DNA of 44,137 nt from Actinomycetota bacterium (lineage in GTDB: Bacteria; Actinomycetota; Actinomycetes; Streptosporangiales; Streptosporangiaceae), in assembly GCA_027314515.1 (NCBI GenBank), contig DAHVAR010000046.1:1-44137 (forward strand). Reading direction: 5' to 3'. A program made the translations under genes and the position numbers. This document shows, piece by piece, positions 17,278 through 25,994 of the stretch (position 1 is the stretch's first letter; each line of letters starts with the position of its first letter). The notes under the pieces were generated by a model that was given only the letters and a program-made list of their open reading frames with translations, was not told the origin of the DNA and searched no databases.

Positions 17278-19413
17278 CGCGATCCGTGTCGGACAACGAC
17301 GACGGTCGGCTAGTGCAGCTGGCCGTACCGGAGGTGATGCGCGCCGGCCATCGACCGGGTTCTCGCGGCCTGGGCAGCGTCTTAGTTCTGTGCTGATCCG
17401 GGAGAGTTGCGCATGCTGTGGCATGCCTAACTCTCCGTGCTGAACCGAGATGAGACTGAGTTCCCGGCGGCAGGAGATGCCGCGGCCGAAGACGACGGTC
17501 TCGTACGGCTTGTCCGGGAGCGTGGTCGTGCCGTCATGCAGCGGCCCGGTCCCGTTGCTCACCGCCGGGACGGCGAAGAACTGCATGGTGATCGTGGTCT
17601 CGCCGGGCCCTTCGCCGGGATCGACGTCGAATATCGCGTAGCCGTAGGGGTCGCCGGTGCTGGTCCTCGCCGACCAGAGGGCATCCTCAACCGAGTCTGC
17701 CGGGTGGCGGCGGAGTCCGGTTGCCTGCGAGCCCGTTGTGGCGTTCCGCCGGGTGATCACCTTCGCGCGGGGAGCGCCGGTCGCCGGGTCGGCGCCGTAG
17801 CTGTTGGACGGGGCGTTGGTGCCGCCGCAGCCGAGCACCACGAAGACGGTGCCCTGCTGGGTGTCCCAGCCCGGCAGGTCGCCGACGGTCACCGGCTCGG
17901 TTGTCACCACATGCGGGCGCCGGGTGTCGACCTTCTCGCCCCCGGCCTGGTCCGGGTGCGGGGATACCACGGTCCCGTGTGCGCCGCGATCGTAACCGCG
18001 GACCGGGTAGCTGCGCTCGTAGTTGTGCTCGTGCCCGGAGAGAACCAGGTCGACCTCGTAGCGGTCGAACAACGGCAGCCACGCGCGGCGGATGCCCAGG
18101 TCTGAGCCATTCGCGCGGGCGGACGACAGCGCGCACTGATGCATGAACACCACGATCATGTCGATGCCCTTGTCCCGGCGCGCATCCGCGAGCGTGCGCT
18201 CCAGCCACAGCGTCTGCAGGTTCGGCCGGCGACCGAGGTGATCCGGCACGGCCGCGTTGCCGGCCGGACTGAGCCTGAGGTCTCCGGTGTAGCCGTGGTT
18301 ATACGTGCTCGCGCCGTTGGGGATCGCGGCGCCCGATGTGGTGATCATCGGCGGCGCATCGGGCTTGGAGCTGAGATAGCTGGCCGCGCTCTCCTGGTAG
18401 ACCACGTCGTCGGCGTCCAGGCTGATGAACTGCACGGTGCCCACCTTGAAGGCGTAGAAGTTCCCGCGCAGGTGATTGCCGTCGTAATTGATCACGCCGT
18501 TGTCCGGCAGCAGGAACCGGGACAGGTAGTGGCCGTAGCCATACGGCCCGTTCCAGAAGTTGCCGGCCGCTCCCTGAGCAGCGATGCCGCCCGGGGCGTC
18601 GCCCCGCCGTCCTGCCGGGTCGCACGTCCCGAACTCGATCTCGTGGTTGCCGAGGGCGGGCATCCACGGGCGGTTGCGGGCCGAGCGGGACACGTTGACG
18701 GCGAAGTCGCGCCACACGCCAGGCGCGTTGTGGTACTCGAGGTTGGCGTAGCAAAGGTCGCCGTTCATGAGGTGGAACAGCGGCGGCCCGGCGCCATCAC
18801 CGGGCTCCTCGATCGCGTTCACCGCATACCAGGCGTTGTCGCAGGACTGGAACCACTGGTTGCCGGACGCGCTGCGATCGGAGGACGGGGTAGCCAGGTC
18901 ACCGAAGCTGGAGAAGCGGAACGCGGCTCGCCCCGCCGGAGCGGTTTCGAATGATCCGTCCGCAGTCGAGGGATTCGGCGCGGTGCCGTCACTGATGCGG
19001 TAGTGATACCGCGTTCCCGGCTCGAGACCGGTGAGCTGCACGTGGTAGTGGTACGTGGTCTGCCCGCCCAGGCCATCGGTGAAGCTGACCGCCCCGGCCT
19101 GCGGACGCGGCCGGATGACGTCGAGCGGCTGCGGCTCGGGCAGCCAGACGATGCGGCCCGGCCGGGCGGGCGTGATCGGGGCGGTCGAGTAGGCGAGCGT
19201 CGGCCTGGGCTGGGGCGTCGAGCCGGGCGCCGACCAGGACACCGTGACCGCGGTCGCGGGATCAGCACCCCAGCACAGCCGCAGTTGCTCGGGCGCGGTT
19301 CCGGACGGCAGCGGCACTGTCGCAAGCGCCCGCCCCGACGGTGGCGTCGCCGCGCCAGTGGCGTCCGGCGGGGACTGGACCTGGCGCGAGACGACTCCTT
19401 CCGTTGCGGCCAC
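16849..19413 (-). CDS. Purple acid phosphatase-like metallophosphoesterase with read-through tail
   Basis: An N-terminal fibronectin-like purple-acid-phosphatase domain (TVSWSAPGS, GLEPGTRYHYRISDG) precedes a metallophosphoesterase domain with all metal-binding blocks: FSSFGDLATP, LMNGDLCYANLEYH, PALGNHEIE, VVFMHQCALS and LSGHEHNYERSYP. It should hydrolyse phosphate esters at a dinuclear metal site. No signal peptide is seen at the GTG start, which is unusual for the family. Recognisable protein ends near 17450 (PYETVVFGRG); the remaining roughly 200 residues are arginine/alanine-rich antisense-like sequence running through the 17401-17436 hairpin and over the pRiA4b-type gene. The natural stop has probably been lost, or a frameshift is present. 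Confidence 0.8.
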   Translation of the reverse strand: MAATEGVVSRQVQSPPDATGAATPPSGRALATVPLPSGTAPEQLRLCWGADPATAVTVSWSAPGSTPQPRPTLAYSTAPITPARPGRIVWLPEPQPLDVIRPRPQAGAVSFTDGLGGQTTYHYHVQLTGLEPGTRYHYRISDGTAPNPSTADGSFETAPAGRAAFRFSSFGDLATPSSDRSASGNQWFQSCDNAWYAVNAIEEPGDGAGPPLFHLMNGDLCYANLEYHNAPGVWRDFAVNVSRSARNRPWMPALGNHEIEFGTCDPAGRRGDAPGGIAAQGAAGNFWNGPYGYGHYLSRFLLPDNGVINYDGNHLRGNFYAFKVGTVQFISLDADDVVYQESAASYLSSKPDAPPMITTSGAAIPNGASTYNHGYTGDLRLSPAGNAAVPDHLGRRPNLQTLWLERTLADARRDKGIDMIVVFMHQCALSSARANGSDLGIRRAWLPLFDRYEVDLVLSGHEHNYERSYPVRGYDRGAHGTVVSPHPDQAGGEKVDTRRPHVVTTEPVTVGDLPGWDTQQGTVFVVLGCGGTNAPSNSYGADPATGAPRAKVITRRNATTGSQATGLRRHPADSVEDALWSARTSTGDPYGYAIFDVDPGEGPGETTITMQFFAVPAVSNGTGPLHDGTTTLPDKPYETVVFGRGISCRRELSLISVQHGELGMPQHAQLSRISTELRRCPGRENPVDGRRASPPVRPAALADRRRCPTRIALLWPVRQGRPGEERALRRRQVRACGEALAGDGAHPPQQLECVAGRRGGLRRRRGRAIGCRPANRAEDVRHGRVDVVGVPAGNCDEEQQACLRLEWIGGRDRHARGQVPPQRYGVVGGSPAARSLTEFASVLAEQAEPLCRLA
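17401..17436. terminator. Bidirectional hairpin between convergent genes
   Basis: Inverted repeat with arms GGAGAGTT (17401-17408) plus GCATGC (17411-17416), and GCATGC (17421-17426) plus AACTCTCC (17429-17436). The 4-nt loop is TGTG and each arm has a 2-nt bulge. It lies 124 bp past the stop of the pRiA4b-type gene and just beyond the expected end of the phosphatase domain, so it probably ends both transcripts. Confidence 0.7.
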
Positions 19414-19530
19414 GACTGGCTGCGGCCCGGATGGCCTCCTCAGACGATGGTAACTAGCCCAGGTGAACCGGCGGTCGCGCGGGAGTTGCCGCCGGATGAC
19501 CGGGCGGCGGCGAAGCGGCTGGCCCAGGGA

Positions 19531-20253
19531 TCAGACGGGGCGGTAGCCGCCGTAGATCACGTTCTCCAGCTTCTTCCAGAAGATGTCGATGCCTGCAAAG
19601 CCGGCCGAGCGCAGGTATCCGAGTTGCTGCTCGAGCGGGATCATGTAGCGGACGTGGTTCTCCCAGCGCGCTTGCTGATCCGGCGTGCGGTGCTCCCGGC
19701 GCTGCGCGGCTTCCGGGTCCTCGCGGTCGCTGACGCGCTGCCAGACCTGCTCGACGGCAGGATCGTGTGCCCGCACCGGGTCGTAGTTGAAGTACCAGCC
19801 GCCGGGGACCAGGTGATCGAAGATCTCGGCGAACAGCCCCTGCTTGCGCTCGTCGGTCAGGTGATGCACGCACATCGACGTCACGATCGCGTCGAGCTGC
19901 GCCGGGATGCCGGCCGGCCATAGACCAGTCGTCATGTCGAACTCGAGGGTGCGGTAGCGGCCGGCGTACGGCACCATCTGCGGCTCCCCCGCGGCCATCA
20001 TCTGGGCAGAGAAGTCAGCGAGGATCGCGGTAGCGCGCGGATGCCGCTCCAGGATTGCGCGCGAGGCGGCGCCGGTGCCCGCCCCGAGGTCCAGGAAGGT
20101 GAACTCCTCCCCGTCGCCGAACGGCAGCAGGTCGGCCATCAGCCGCCGCTGCTCAGCGCGGTTGCGTTCCTGAGCGGTCGCTTCCTTCACCCAGTTCTGG
20201 ACCATCTGCTCCGAGTGCCAGATCTGCGCGTTAGTGTCCGTCGAATTGTCCAT
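19531..20253 (-). CDS. Class I SAM-dependent methyltransferase
   Basis: A 240-residue cytosolic protein. Motif I is FLDLGAGTGAASRAIL, an acidic residue ends the second strand (AILADFS), and the motif IV-like segment AIVTSMCVHHLTDERKQGLF follows, then VPGGWYFNYDPV. These show a Rossmann-fold methyltransferase that binds S-adenosylmethionine. The C-terminal part is rich in charged and aromatic residues and ends in VIYGGYRPV. The acceptor is unknown. ATG at 20253 starts the conserved region; the frame stays open to 20646 but the extension looks non-coding and covers the remnant nucleotidyltransferase on the other strand. Confidence 0.88.
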   Translation of the reverse strand: MDNSTDTNAQIWHSEQMVQNWVKEATAQERNRAEQRRLMADLLPFGDGEEFTFLDLGAGTGAASRAILERHPRATAILADFSAQMMAAGEPQMVPYAGRYRTLEFDMTTGLWPAGIPAQLDAIVTSMCVHHLTDERKQGLFAEIFDHLVPGGWYFNYDPVRAHDPAVEQVWQRVSDREDPEAAQRREHRTPDQQARWENHVRYMIPLEQQLGYLRSAGFAGIDIFWKKLENVIYGGYRPV

Positions 20254-20352
20254 GGCCACAGGGTACTTAGGCCACAGGTTGCTGAGCCGGTGCCCTAGGA
20301 CGTCTTGCTGTGCCCTGCACCTTGACTCCCTAGGAGAGGGCTGCTGCGCCGC

Positions 20353-20666
20353 ATGACTGTCTGAAACTACGGACAGCCGCCTGGCTCTTTGGTTCGGCCG
20401 CACGCGGGTCTGGTGATCGCGAGTCCGACGTGGACCTTCTTCTCGTCGCCGAGAGGAGCATTGAGACTGCAGCATGGGCCGACTCGACAGCTCGGATGGT
20501 AAGCGAAGTGCATGCCTGGACCGGCAATCAGGCTCAGCTGGTTGAGCACACGACTCGTTCGTTCGCCCGGCTCGTGCAGGACCACAACCCTCTCGTCGAC
20601 GCGATACGCCAGGACGGCATAGCCCTCGCTCGGGGTAGCGACACATTGCTCAGGGAGCTGTCGTGA
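20353..20666 (+). pseudogene. Broken MNT-type nucleotidyltransferase (antitoxin-like)
   Basis: The frame ending at 20666 contains a DNA polymerase beta-like nucleotidyltransferase motif: AAWLFGSAARGSGDRESDVD, i.e. GSxARG followed by the SDxD catalytic aspartates, then about 80 further residues. The conserved part starts near 20376, but no ATG or GTG precedes it in frame. A good RBS (AGGAGAGG, 20333-20340) and ATG at 20353 are in another frame that stops after three codons, so the start has been shifted out of frame. A short internal start at GTG 20430 would lose the GS motif. It overlaps the next fragment by GTGA, the usual coupling of MNT/HEPN pairs. Confidence 0.55.
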
Positions 20667-20812
20667 GCCAGCGGGCCGACGGTCGGGCGTTAGATCGCAA
20701 GAATCAGGCCGCCTACGAGTCGCGCGACATTTCCGTCGCCGATGCCAAGATGTGCGTCCGACAGGCGGATCTATTGGTCGACGCCGCACGCCAGAGAATC
20801 TTGTCGTCATGA
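20663..20812 (+). pseudogene. Truncated HEPN-type toxin partner
   Basis: A 49-residue frame starting at GTG 20663, overlapping the nucleotidyltransferase stop by 4 nt. After about nine residues it continues with LDRKNQAAYESRDISVADAK and a helical tail, which resembles the C-terminal end of HEPN proteins paired with MNT nucleotidyltransferases. HEPN proteins are normally 110-140 residues; the first two helices and the RxxxxH catalytic motif are missing. It appears to be an internal deletion that joined the start to the C-terminal end. Probably inactive as an RNase. Confidence 0.5.
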
Positions 20813-20880
20813 TCGCGCGTTGCAACGCGACTGCGCTCCCGTGACGTACGCAGTCGGTCACAGCCCCATCGTCTCCCGCG

Positions 20881-22776
20881 CTAGTGCGGGCCGATGAGGG
20901 CGCGGAGCATTGCGTTGGTCTCGGCATCAGGCGAATAGATGACGGTGCCGAGCATGCCGCGGGTCAGCAGGACTTTGTAAACGTTGCGGACGAGCCGGCC
21001 GAACTCGTGATCGCTGACCTTGACGCGGCTGCGAAAGTCCGGGTCCCTGCTAGCCTCGCGGACGGCCCGCCAGCTGTCGCCGCGCCAGACCAGGTCCGGG
21101 CCGATGATGACCCCGTTCCAGTCGTACTCGAAGCCCTGCGCCGTATAGACGCAGCCAACCTGGCCGAAACCGGCCGGATCCGTCGCCCACAGCGCTGACG
21201 GCGGCGCACCGCCGATTGCCCGGTCACCACGCAGGTTCCACGGCCGCGACCAGTCGCCGATGACGACGTCGTTGACGAGCGTGCCGTCCGGGCGCGGGTC
21301 GCTCCACGGCCAGCAGTATCCGGCCGCCATTCGCGCGCCATACCCCTTGCCGAGCTGAACCCGCAGCGCCTGCTCGAGCTCGTCCGGGCTGTCAGCGACC
21401 CGCACGGTGAAGGCAGGATCGCCGACCCATGGCAGCGGCCCGCCCGGAGTCAGGCCAAGCAGCCGGCTCACCCACTCCAGGTATGCCTCGCTGCCACCGC
21501 AGCGGAAGTAGGCGTTCAGGTCGATCTTCTCGACCGCCAGGCCCAGCGATCGCGCATGGGCCTCGATCTCGCTTACCGTGCCCAGCTCGCCGGGCCGCAC
21601 GACCTGGTGCTGATCGAGCAGGAAGACCGGCACTCGCGCCGCGCAGATCAGCTCGTCGAGCTGCCGGCGGCCGGTGCGTAGCTGGCGCGGCGTGTACCGG
21701 CTCATCGACGTTTCCCGGATCCGGTGGGCCTCGTCGAGGATGAGGACCTCCAGGCCGTTCCGATCCGCGTCGACGAACTGGTTGAAATACTTGAACAGGC
21801 TCCTGGTCCGCGGTGAGCCCCGCCCCGTCACCTGCCGCAGCGTCTGGGTGAAGGACCGAGAGCCGGTCGCGTGCAAGACCGTTCGCCCGTGGCGCGCAAG
21901 CTCGCCGAGAAGGGACAGCGCGATGACGCTCTTGCCGCTGCCCGGGCCGCCGGAGACGATAACGACTGTCTTGGAGTCGCGAGCACGCGCCGCCTCGGTC
22001 GCGTGCAGCACCAGATTGCAGGCAAGCCGCTGCTGGTCGAGCAGCACGAACTGCTCTCGGTTCCTGATCTCGTCCGCGGCGACCGCGAGTAGCTGCCGGC
22101 TGGGAGCCGTCCGCGCGCTGAGGAACTCATCGGCGTAGGCCGCGCCCGAAACCCCCGGATCCAGGCGGGAACGCAGAAAGTCCAGGAACTCACCACGCCG
22201 CTGCCCGGTGAACATGCGCCCGTCTGCGGACTCCTGCATCCGGCGCAGTTGTGCCACGCCCATCTCGGTCGCGTTGTGCAGGTACGCGACCCCGGCGATG
22301 ACGTCAGGGACCTCCTGGAGCGCGGGAACGAAGTCACGAAGGTACTCGCAGTATCCGCGTACCTGCTCGACCGGGTGCAGCCTCGGATGGCGGCCGTACC
22401 CGTTGACCAGGACGAGCGCGGGATCATCTTCGAAGAGCTCCGCCTCGCTCCACTGCTTCAGTTCGACGATCACGTACGAGGGAGCGCCGGTAGTCGGATG
22501 CCGGCCTGCCAGGATCGCATCGACCCGGCGGCTGCTCAGCGGCAGCCGCTGCTCCAGCATGACCTCGACCTCGCCGAGGCCGGCCTCGACCAGGTCGTTC
22601 GCCAGCACGGGAATGCTCCGGTCCCACGAGCGCCGCTCGCTCGGCGCAGCCCGCCCCGCGTGCTCGTAGAGCATCTGCTCGAAGATCAGCTCAGCTACGC
22701 TGCCGTTGCCCGCAATCGCGGCCAGGCTCGCAGCCGAACGCCGGACCAACGCCAAGGACCCGCTCCCGCGCAGCAC
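20881..22776 (-). CDS. DUF2075 (Schlafen-type) helicase/ATPase with N-terminal nuclease-like region
   Basis: A 631-residue protein. Residues about 80-110 (SSRRVDAILAG...YVIVELKQW) carry D86 and E105-x-K107, the pattern of a PD-(D/E)XK nuclease. Residues 276-283 (GGPGSGKS) are Walker A, followed by a Walker B/DEAH-type box (VLILDEAHRI) and the DUF2075 segments LNAYFRCGGSEAYLEWVSRLLG and YTAQGFEYDWNGVIIGPDL near the end. DUF2075 proteins are P-loop nucleic-acid helicase-like ATPases, often in defence-rich regions. It is transcribed alone on the minus strand, convergent with the HEPN fragment. Confidence 0.85.
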   Translation of the reverse strand: MLRGSGSLALVRRSAASLAAIAGNGSVAELIFEQMLYEHAGRAAPSERRSWDRSIPVLANDLVEAGLGEVEVMLEQRLPLSSRRVDAILAGRHPTTGAPSYVIVELKQWSEAELFEDDPALVLVNGYGRHPRLHPVEQVRGYCEYLRDFVPALQEVPDVIAGVAYLHNATEMGVAQLRRMQESADGRMFTGQRRGEFLDFLRSRLDPGVSGAAYADEFLSARTAPSRQLLAVAADEIRNREQFVLLDQQRLACNLVLHATEAARARDSKTVVIVSGGPGSGKSVIALSLLGELARHGRTVLHATGSRSFTQTLRQVTGRGSPRTRSLFKYFNQFVDADRNGLEVLILDEAHRIRETSMSRYTPRQLRTGRRQLDELICAARVPVFLLDQHQVVRPGELGTVSEIEAHARSLGLAVEKIDLNAYFRCGGSEAYLEWVSRLLGLTPGGPLPWVGDPAFTVRVADSPDELEQALRVQLGKGYGARMAAGYCWPWSDPRPDGTLVNDVVIGDWSRPWNLRGDRAIGGAPPSALWATDPAGFGQVGCVYTAQGFEYDWNGVIIGPDLVWRGDSWRAVREASRDPDFRSRVKVSDHEFGRLVRNVYKVLLTRGMLGTVIYSPDAETNAMLRALIGPH

Positions 22777-23044
22777 GAAAACCGTGCGGGTAGGGGCGTA
22801 TCCGGAATCGTTCTGGCACCAGGAACACAGGGATCCGAAAGCCCGTCGGGCCGCAATTCGGGACTACCTTACCGAATCACTGACCGCTGCGGCCAAGAGC
22901 CACTGTGCGGCCTAGCCGGCGGCGAGCGGACCAAGCGGCCGGCTGATCTCCGCGCGTTCCCTGGATAGATCTCGCGCCTTTGCGATAATGCGGAAAATGA
23001 CCGCACGCTAATGGACGAGTACGACCTAAACGCCGGGCAGCCTG

Positions 23045-23575
23045 ATGCGGGATGCGGAGGCTCAGATGCACGTGTACGCGGCGGAACGCACCGAGGCGGC
23101 GCCGGGTGCGCGCCCGGCTGATTACGGCGCCGGCCACTCGGCAGATTTCGCCAACCGCGGTCGCGACGATCCATTCGTCGTGCTGCCGGCCGAAGAGACT
23201 CCGCCGGACGGCATCCAGGCCGCCGAGGGCCTCTGGGGAATGGTGACCGTCGACGGATCGCCAGTCGCGTTCGTGTCGCCCGAAGTTGTCGGCGAACTGG
23301 ACCCCGGCCGGCGGGTGGGTTGGGTATTCGAGAACCTGGACCGGGCCTACGTCGCGAGGTTCGCTCGCGAGCCGCGAAGGTTCTTCGAAGCCGAACTCGG
23401 CGCGCCGGCCGTCAGCGGGCAGGTAGTCGTCCTCGACGAGGACTTTGCGCAAACGTTCGGCGAGCACGTCACGCTGAGCGAATTTGCCGCTGCCAGATGC
23501 CTGTACGGCCAAATCGTGCCGGCCGGGGCTAAGTGCGGTCGCTGCATGCGCCCGTGCGAGCGGGCCACCGGGTGA
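23045..23575 (+). CDS. Hypothetical protein with C-terminal CxxC motif
   Basis: A 176-residue acidic protein with no recognised domain. Its central region (about 45-145) looks like a globular alpha/beta fold (GLWGMVTVDGSPVAFVSPEVV, GWVFENLDRAYVARFA), and it ends in CGRCMRPC plus a short tail. ATG at 23045 opens the frame; ATG at 23066 (start of MHVYAAE) is another possibility. It precedes the membrane protein gene by 43 bp on the same strand, suggesting an operon. Codon use is like its neighbours. Confidence 0.6.
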   Translation: MRDAEAQMHVYAAERTEAAPGARPADYGAGHSADFANRGRDDPFVVLPAEETPPDGIQAAEGLWGMVTVDGSPVAFVSPEVVGELDPGRRVGWVFENLDRAYVARFAREPRRFFEAELGAPAVSGQVVVLDEDFAQTFGEHVTLSEFAAARCLYGQIVPAGAKCGRCMRPCERATG

Positions 23576-23618
23576 GCCGGGCCGGTCAGCCCAGACTGCG
23601 CCACACGAGTGAAAGAAC

Positions 23619-24356
23619 GTGAAGCCGCTCTGGGCCGAGCCCGACAACCCGAACCCGGCCACCGCGCTTGGCGGTTATATCAGCAGCGGCGCTCCGCTGG
23701 TAGCCGGATTCGAGCTTGCGGCCGTCGTGCTCGTGCTGACCGATCAGCACGTTGCTCATTACGTTCCGCTGGCCGGCCCGGCCATCGCCGCCATGATCGC
23801 CTCGGCGGCGCTCATGGTGTCCAGCATTCGCTACGGTTTTTGGGCAGTGAGCTACTGGACAACCCCAGCCGAGCGGCTGATGTGGGATCCGGCCGCAGTG
23901 GTCAGCCTGGAGTCGCTCATGAGCCAGCGCTTCATGCTCGCCGGCCGGATGTTCCACTTCCAGAAGCTCAGGGCGCGCGCAGAGCACCTGTTCGAGGTGG
24001 GACTCATCCTCTTCCTGCTTGCGGTAGCTCTCATGCTGATCCCAGACCGCTGGCACGCATCGGGAACCGGCTGGCGATGGGCCGCCGTCGCGCTGGCGGG
24101 ATTCGCCTTCCTCGTCCATCTGGCCTGGTCGGTGGGCAAGTGGCTGCACGAGCGGTTCCTCGCGTGGCTCGGCCAACTGGAAAGCAAGGCCAGGAAGGAC
24201 GCCAAGCCGCGCACTATCCGCATGAAGTTCGCCAAGCTCGGCGACAAAGTGCTGGTCAGCTGTCTGGGCCTGATCTGGCCACCAGCCCACGAGACGGAGT
24301 TCGACGACCCCGAACCGCCAGCGGCCGCCGACCTCTTCGGCATCCGCCGCTCGTAG
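23619..24356 (+). CDS. Hypothetical four-helix membrane protein
   Basis: A 245-residue protein with four hydrophobic segments: residues about 26-45, 50-70, 126-143 and 150-170. A cytoplasmic-looking charged stretch lies between the second and third (LMSQRFMLAGRMFHFQKLRARAEHLFE) and a basic C-terminal domain of about 65 residues follows. GTG at 23619 is used. No family is recognised; it may act with the preceding CxxC-containing protein, as they are closely spaced. Confidence 0.68.
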   Translation: MKPLWAEPDNPNPATALGGYISSGAPLVAGFELAAVVLVLTDQHVAHYVPLAGPAIAAMIASAALMVSSIRYGFWAVSYWTTPAERLMWDPAAVVSLESLMSQRFMLAGRMFHFQKLRARAEHLFEVGLILFLLAVALMLIPDRWHASGTGWRWAAVALAGFAFLVHLAWSVGKWLHERFLAWLGQLESKARKDAKPRTIRMKFAKLGDKVLVSCLGLIWPPAHETEFDDPEPPAAADLFGIRRS

Positions 24357-24448
24357 CGGCCAGGAGCCCGCGCACCTCGGTCCACCTGAGAGCGCCACTC
24401 GCGGTCTAACTAACGGACGGTAGGCGTCGTCCGGCCAACTCTTATTAC

Positions 24449-24465
24449 AGGTTAACTGATAACCT
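24449..24465 (+). promoter_or_regulatory. Inverted repeat upstream of the fic gene
   Basis: A perfect inverted repeat, AGGTTA-ACTGA-TAACCT, centred 25 bp before the fic start codon and just before the AAGGAGG ribosome-binding site. Its AT-rich character stands out from the surrounding GC-rich DNA. The Fic protein has a C-terminal winged-helix-like region, so autoregulation through this site is plausible but untested. Confidence 0.45.
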
Positions 24466-24481
24466 TGAATAAGGAGGCATC

Positions 24482-25708
24482 GTGGCGAAGGTTATCCGCC
24501 TACACTGGGTCAGCGATGCGGGCACCGGACTCGCCCGGCGTGACCGGCTGTCCTGCGACTACGGGGCCTACCTCCCGGACACGCTGTCGGACCGGCCAAT
24601 CGCGCTGAGCAGCCAGACAGCTGCAGACGTCGCAGATGCCGAGCGTGCCGTCGCGATTTTCGACACCGGGGCCGCGACACTCGCGGACACGGAGGCGCTC
24701 GCTCGCATCCTCCTTCGAGCGGAGAGTGTCGCGTCATCACGCATCGAAGGCCTGGAAGTCGGCGCGCGGCGCTTGCTGCGGGCTGAGGCCGCGATCGAGC
24801 TAGGCGCTGAGACCTCCGACGTCACCGCAACCGAGGTGCTCGGCAACATCGACGCCATGGCCACCGCCATCAAGTGCGTCAACCTGGGCGAGCCAGTCAC
24901 GCTGGATCTGCTCCTCGCCTTCCACCGGCGGCTGCTGGCAGGAACTCGGCTGGATACCCACGCGGGAGCGATCCGCGAGGAGCAGAACTGGATTGGCGGC
25001 AGCAGCTATAACCCGTGCTCGGCCGCGTTCGTGCCGCCGCCGCCCGAGTTTGTGCCAGGCCTCCTCGACGACCTGTGCCGGTTTTGCAACACCGAGGACA
25101 TCCCGGCGGTTGCTCAGGCGGCGATCGCGCACGCGCAGTTCGCGACCATCCACCCGTTCGTCGACGGTAACGGGCGGACCGGCCGGGCGCTGATCCACCT
25201 CGTTCTTCGGCGGCGCGGGCTAGCCACGCGCGTGTTGCCGCCGGTCTCGCTTGTCCTGGCGACCTGGGCTGACGACTACGTGCTGGGATTGGACGCCACC
25301 CGATACCGTGGCCCGGCGAGCTCAGCGGCGGCGCGTGACGGAACCGACCTGTGGGTAGGCCGATTCGCGGCAGCCTGCAAGCGGGCGGTCGCAGCCGCTG
25401 CCAGCTTCGAGGGCCGGACGCGGCAGCTGCAGCAGTCATGGCGGGCACAGCTCGGCTCGGTTCGGGCCAACTCCGCGACCGATGTCCTGCTGCGCCGGCT
25501 GCCGGGCGCGCCGATCGTGACGGTCTCGTCCGCAGCCGCGCTCATCAGTCGCTCCTTCACTGCGGCCAACGACGCCGTCACGAGACTTACTGAGGCCGGC
25601 ATCCTGCGCCAGATCACCGTTGGCCGCCGCAACCGCGCCTTCGAGGCACCTGAGGTCATCGAGGCGTTCACCGCGCTGGAGCGCCAGCTTGCCAGCCCGC
25701 CGCGATAG
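24482..25708 (+). CDS. Fic family protein (AMPylation-type enzyme)
   Basis: A 408-residue protein. Residues 224-235, HPFVDGNGRTGR, are the Fic catalytic motif for transferring AMP or another nucleotide-type group to a protein hydroxyl. Residues 85-90 (SSRIEG) match the (S/T)xxxE(G/N) inhibitory helix, placed N-terminal to the Fic core as in class II Fic proteins, so the enzyme should be self-inhibited. A flap-like segment (GGSSYNPCSAAFVPPPPEFV) precedes the motif, and the C-terminus (FTAANDAVTRLTEAGILRQI) looks like a winged helix. GTG at 24482 has an ideal AAGGAGG. It is 10 bp upstream of the nitrile-hydratase-like genes. Confidence 0.9.
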   Translation: MAKVIRLHWVSDAGTGLARRDRLSCDYGAYLPDTLSDRPIALSSQTAADVADAERAVAIFDTGAATLADTEALARILLRAESVASSRIEGLEVGARRLLRAEAAIELGAETSDVTATEVLGNIDAMATAIKCVNLGEPVTLDLLLAFHRRLLAGTRLDTHAGAIREEQNWIGGSSYNPCSAAFVPPPPEFVPGLLDDLCRFCNTEDIPAVAQAAIAHAQFATIHPFVDGNGRTGRALIHLVLRRRGLATRVLPPVSLVLATWADDYVLGLDATRYRGPASSAAARDGTDLWVGRFAAACKRAVAAAASFEGRTRQLQQSWRAQLGSVRANSATDVLLRRLPGAPIVTVSSAAALISRSFTAANDAVTRLTEAGILRQITVGRRNRAFEAPEVIEAFTALERQLASPPR

Positions 25709-25718
25709 CGTTGGTCAG

Positions 25719-25994
25719 GTGAGCAGGGTGCACGACATGGGCGGGCAGACCGGGTTTGGGCCCGTCCCCGTCGAGGATGACGGCCAGTTCTTCCACGCCG
25801 ACTGGGAAGCCCGGGTCTATGCGATCGTCCGGGTGCTGCAGCGGCGCGGGGTGATCAACGCCGCGTTCGATGATCTGCGCGACGCTATCGAGCGGATCCC
25901 GCCAGCGGAGTACCTGACCATGTCCTACTACGAGCGATGGCTGCGGGCGGCAGAGATGCTGCTCGCGGAGCGGAAGCTGCTGGCTGATGACTAA
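25719..25994 (+). CDS. Nitrile hydratase/thiocyanate hydrolase-like subunit (beta N-terminal half)
   Basis: A 91-residue protein with the start of nitrile hydratase beta subunits (VHDMGGQTGFGPVPVEDDGQFFHADWE) and the helix ending PAEYLTMSYYERWL. Full-length beta subunits are about 200-230 residues; here the C-terminal SH3-like half is encoded by the next gene. This division is known for thiocyanate hydrolase and for three-subunit nitrile hydratases such as the toyocamycin enzyme. GTG at 25719 is chosen to keep the conserved start. It lies only 10 bp after fic and overlaps the next gene by 8 nt. Confidence 0.8.
   Translation: MSRVHDMGGQTGFGPVPVEDDGQFFHADWEARVYAIVRVLQRRGVINAAFDDLRDAIERIPPAEYLTMSYYERWLRAAEMLLAERKLLADD

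Noticed and set aside
22706-22915. Plus-strand 69-aa frame upstream of the DUF2075 gene
   Set aside because: The second half looks somewhat protein-like but there is no RBS, no motif and it overlaps the DUF2075 start.
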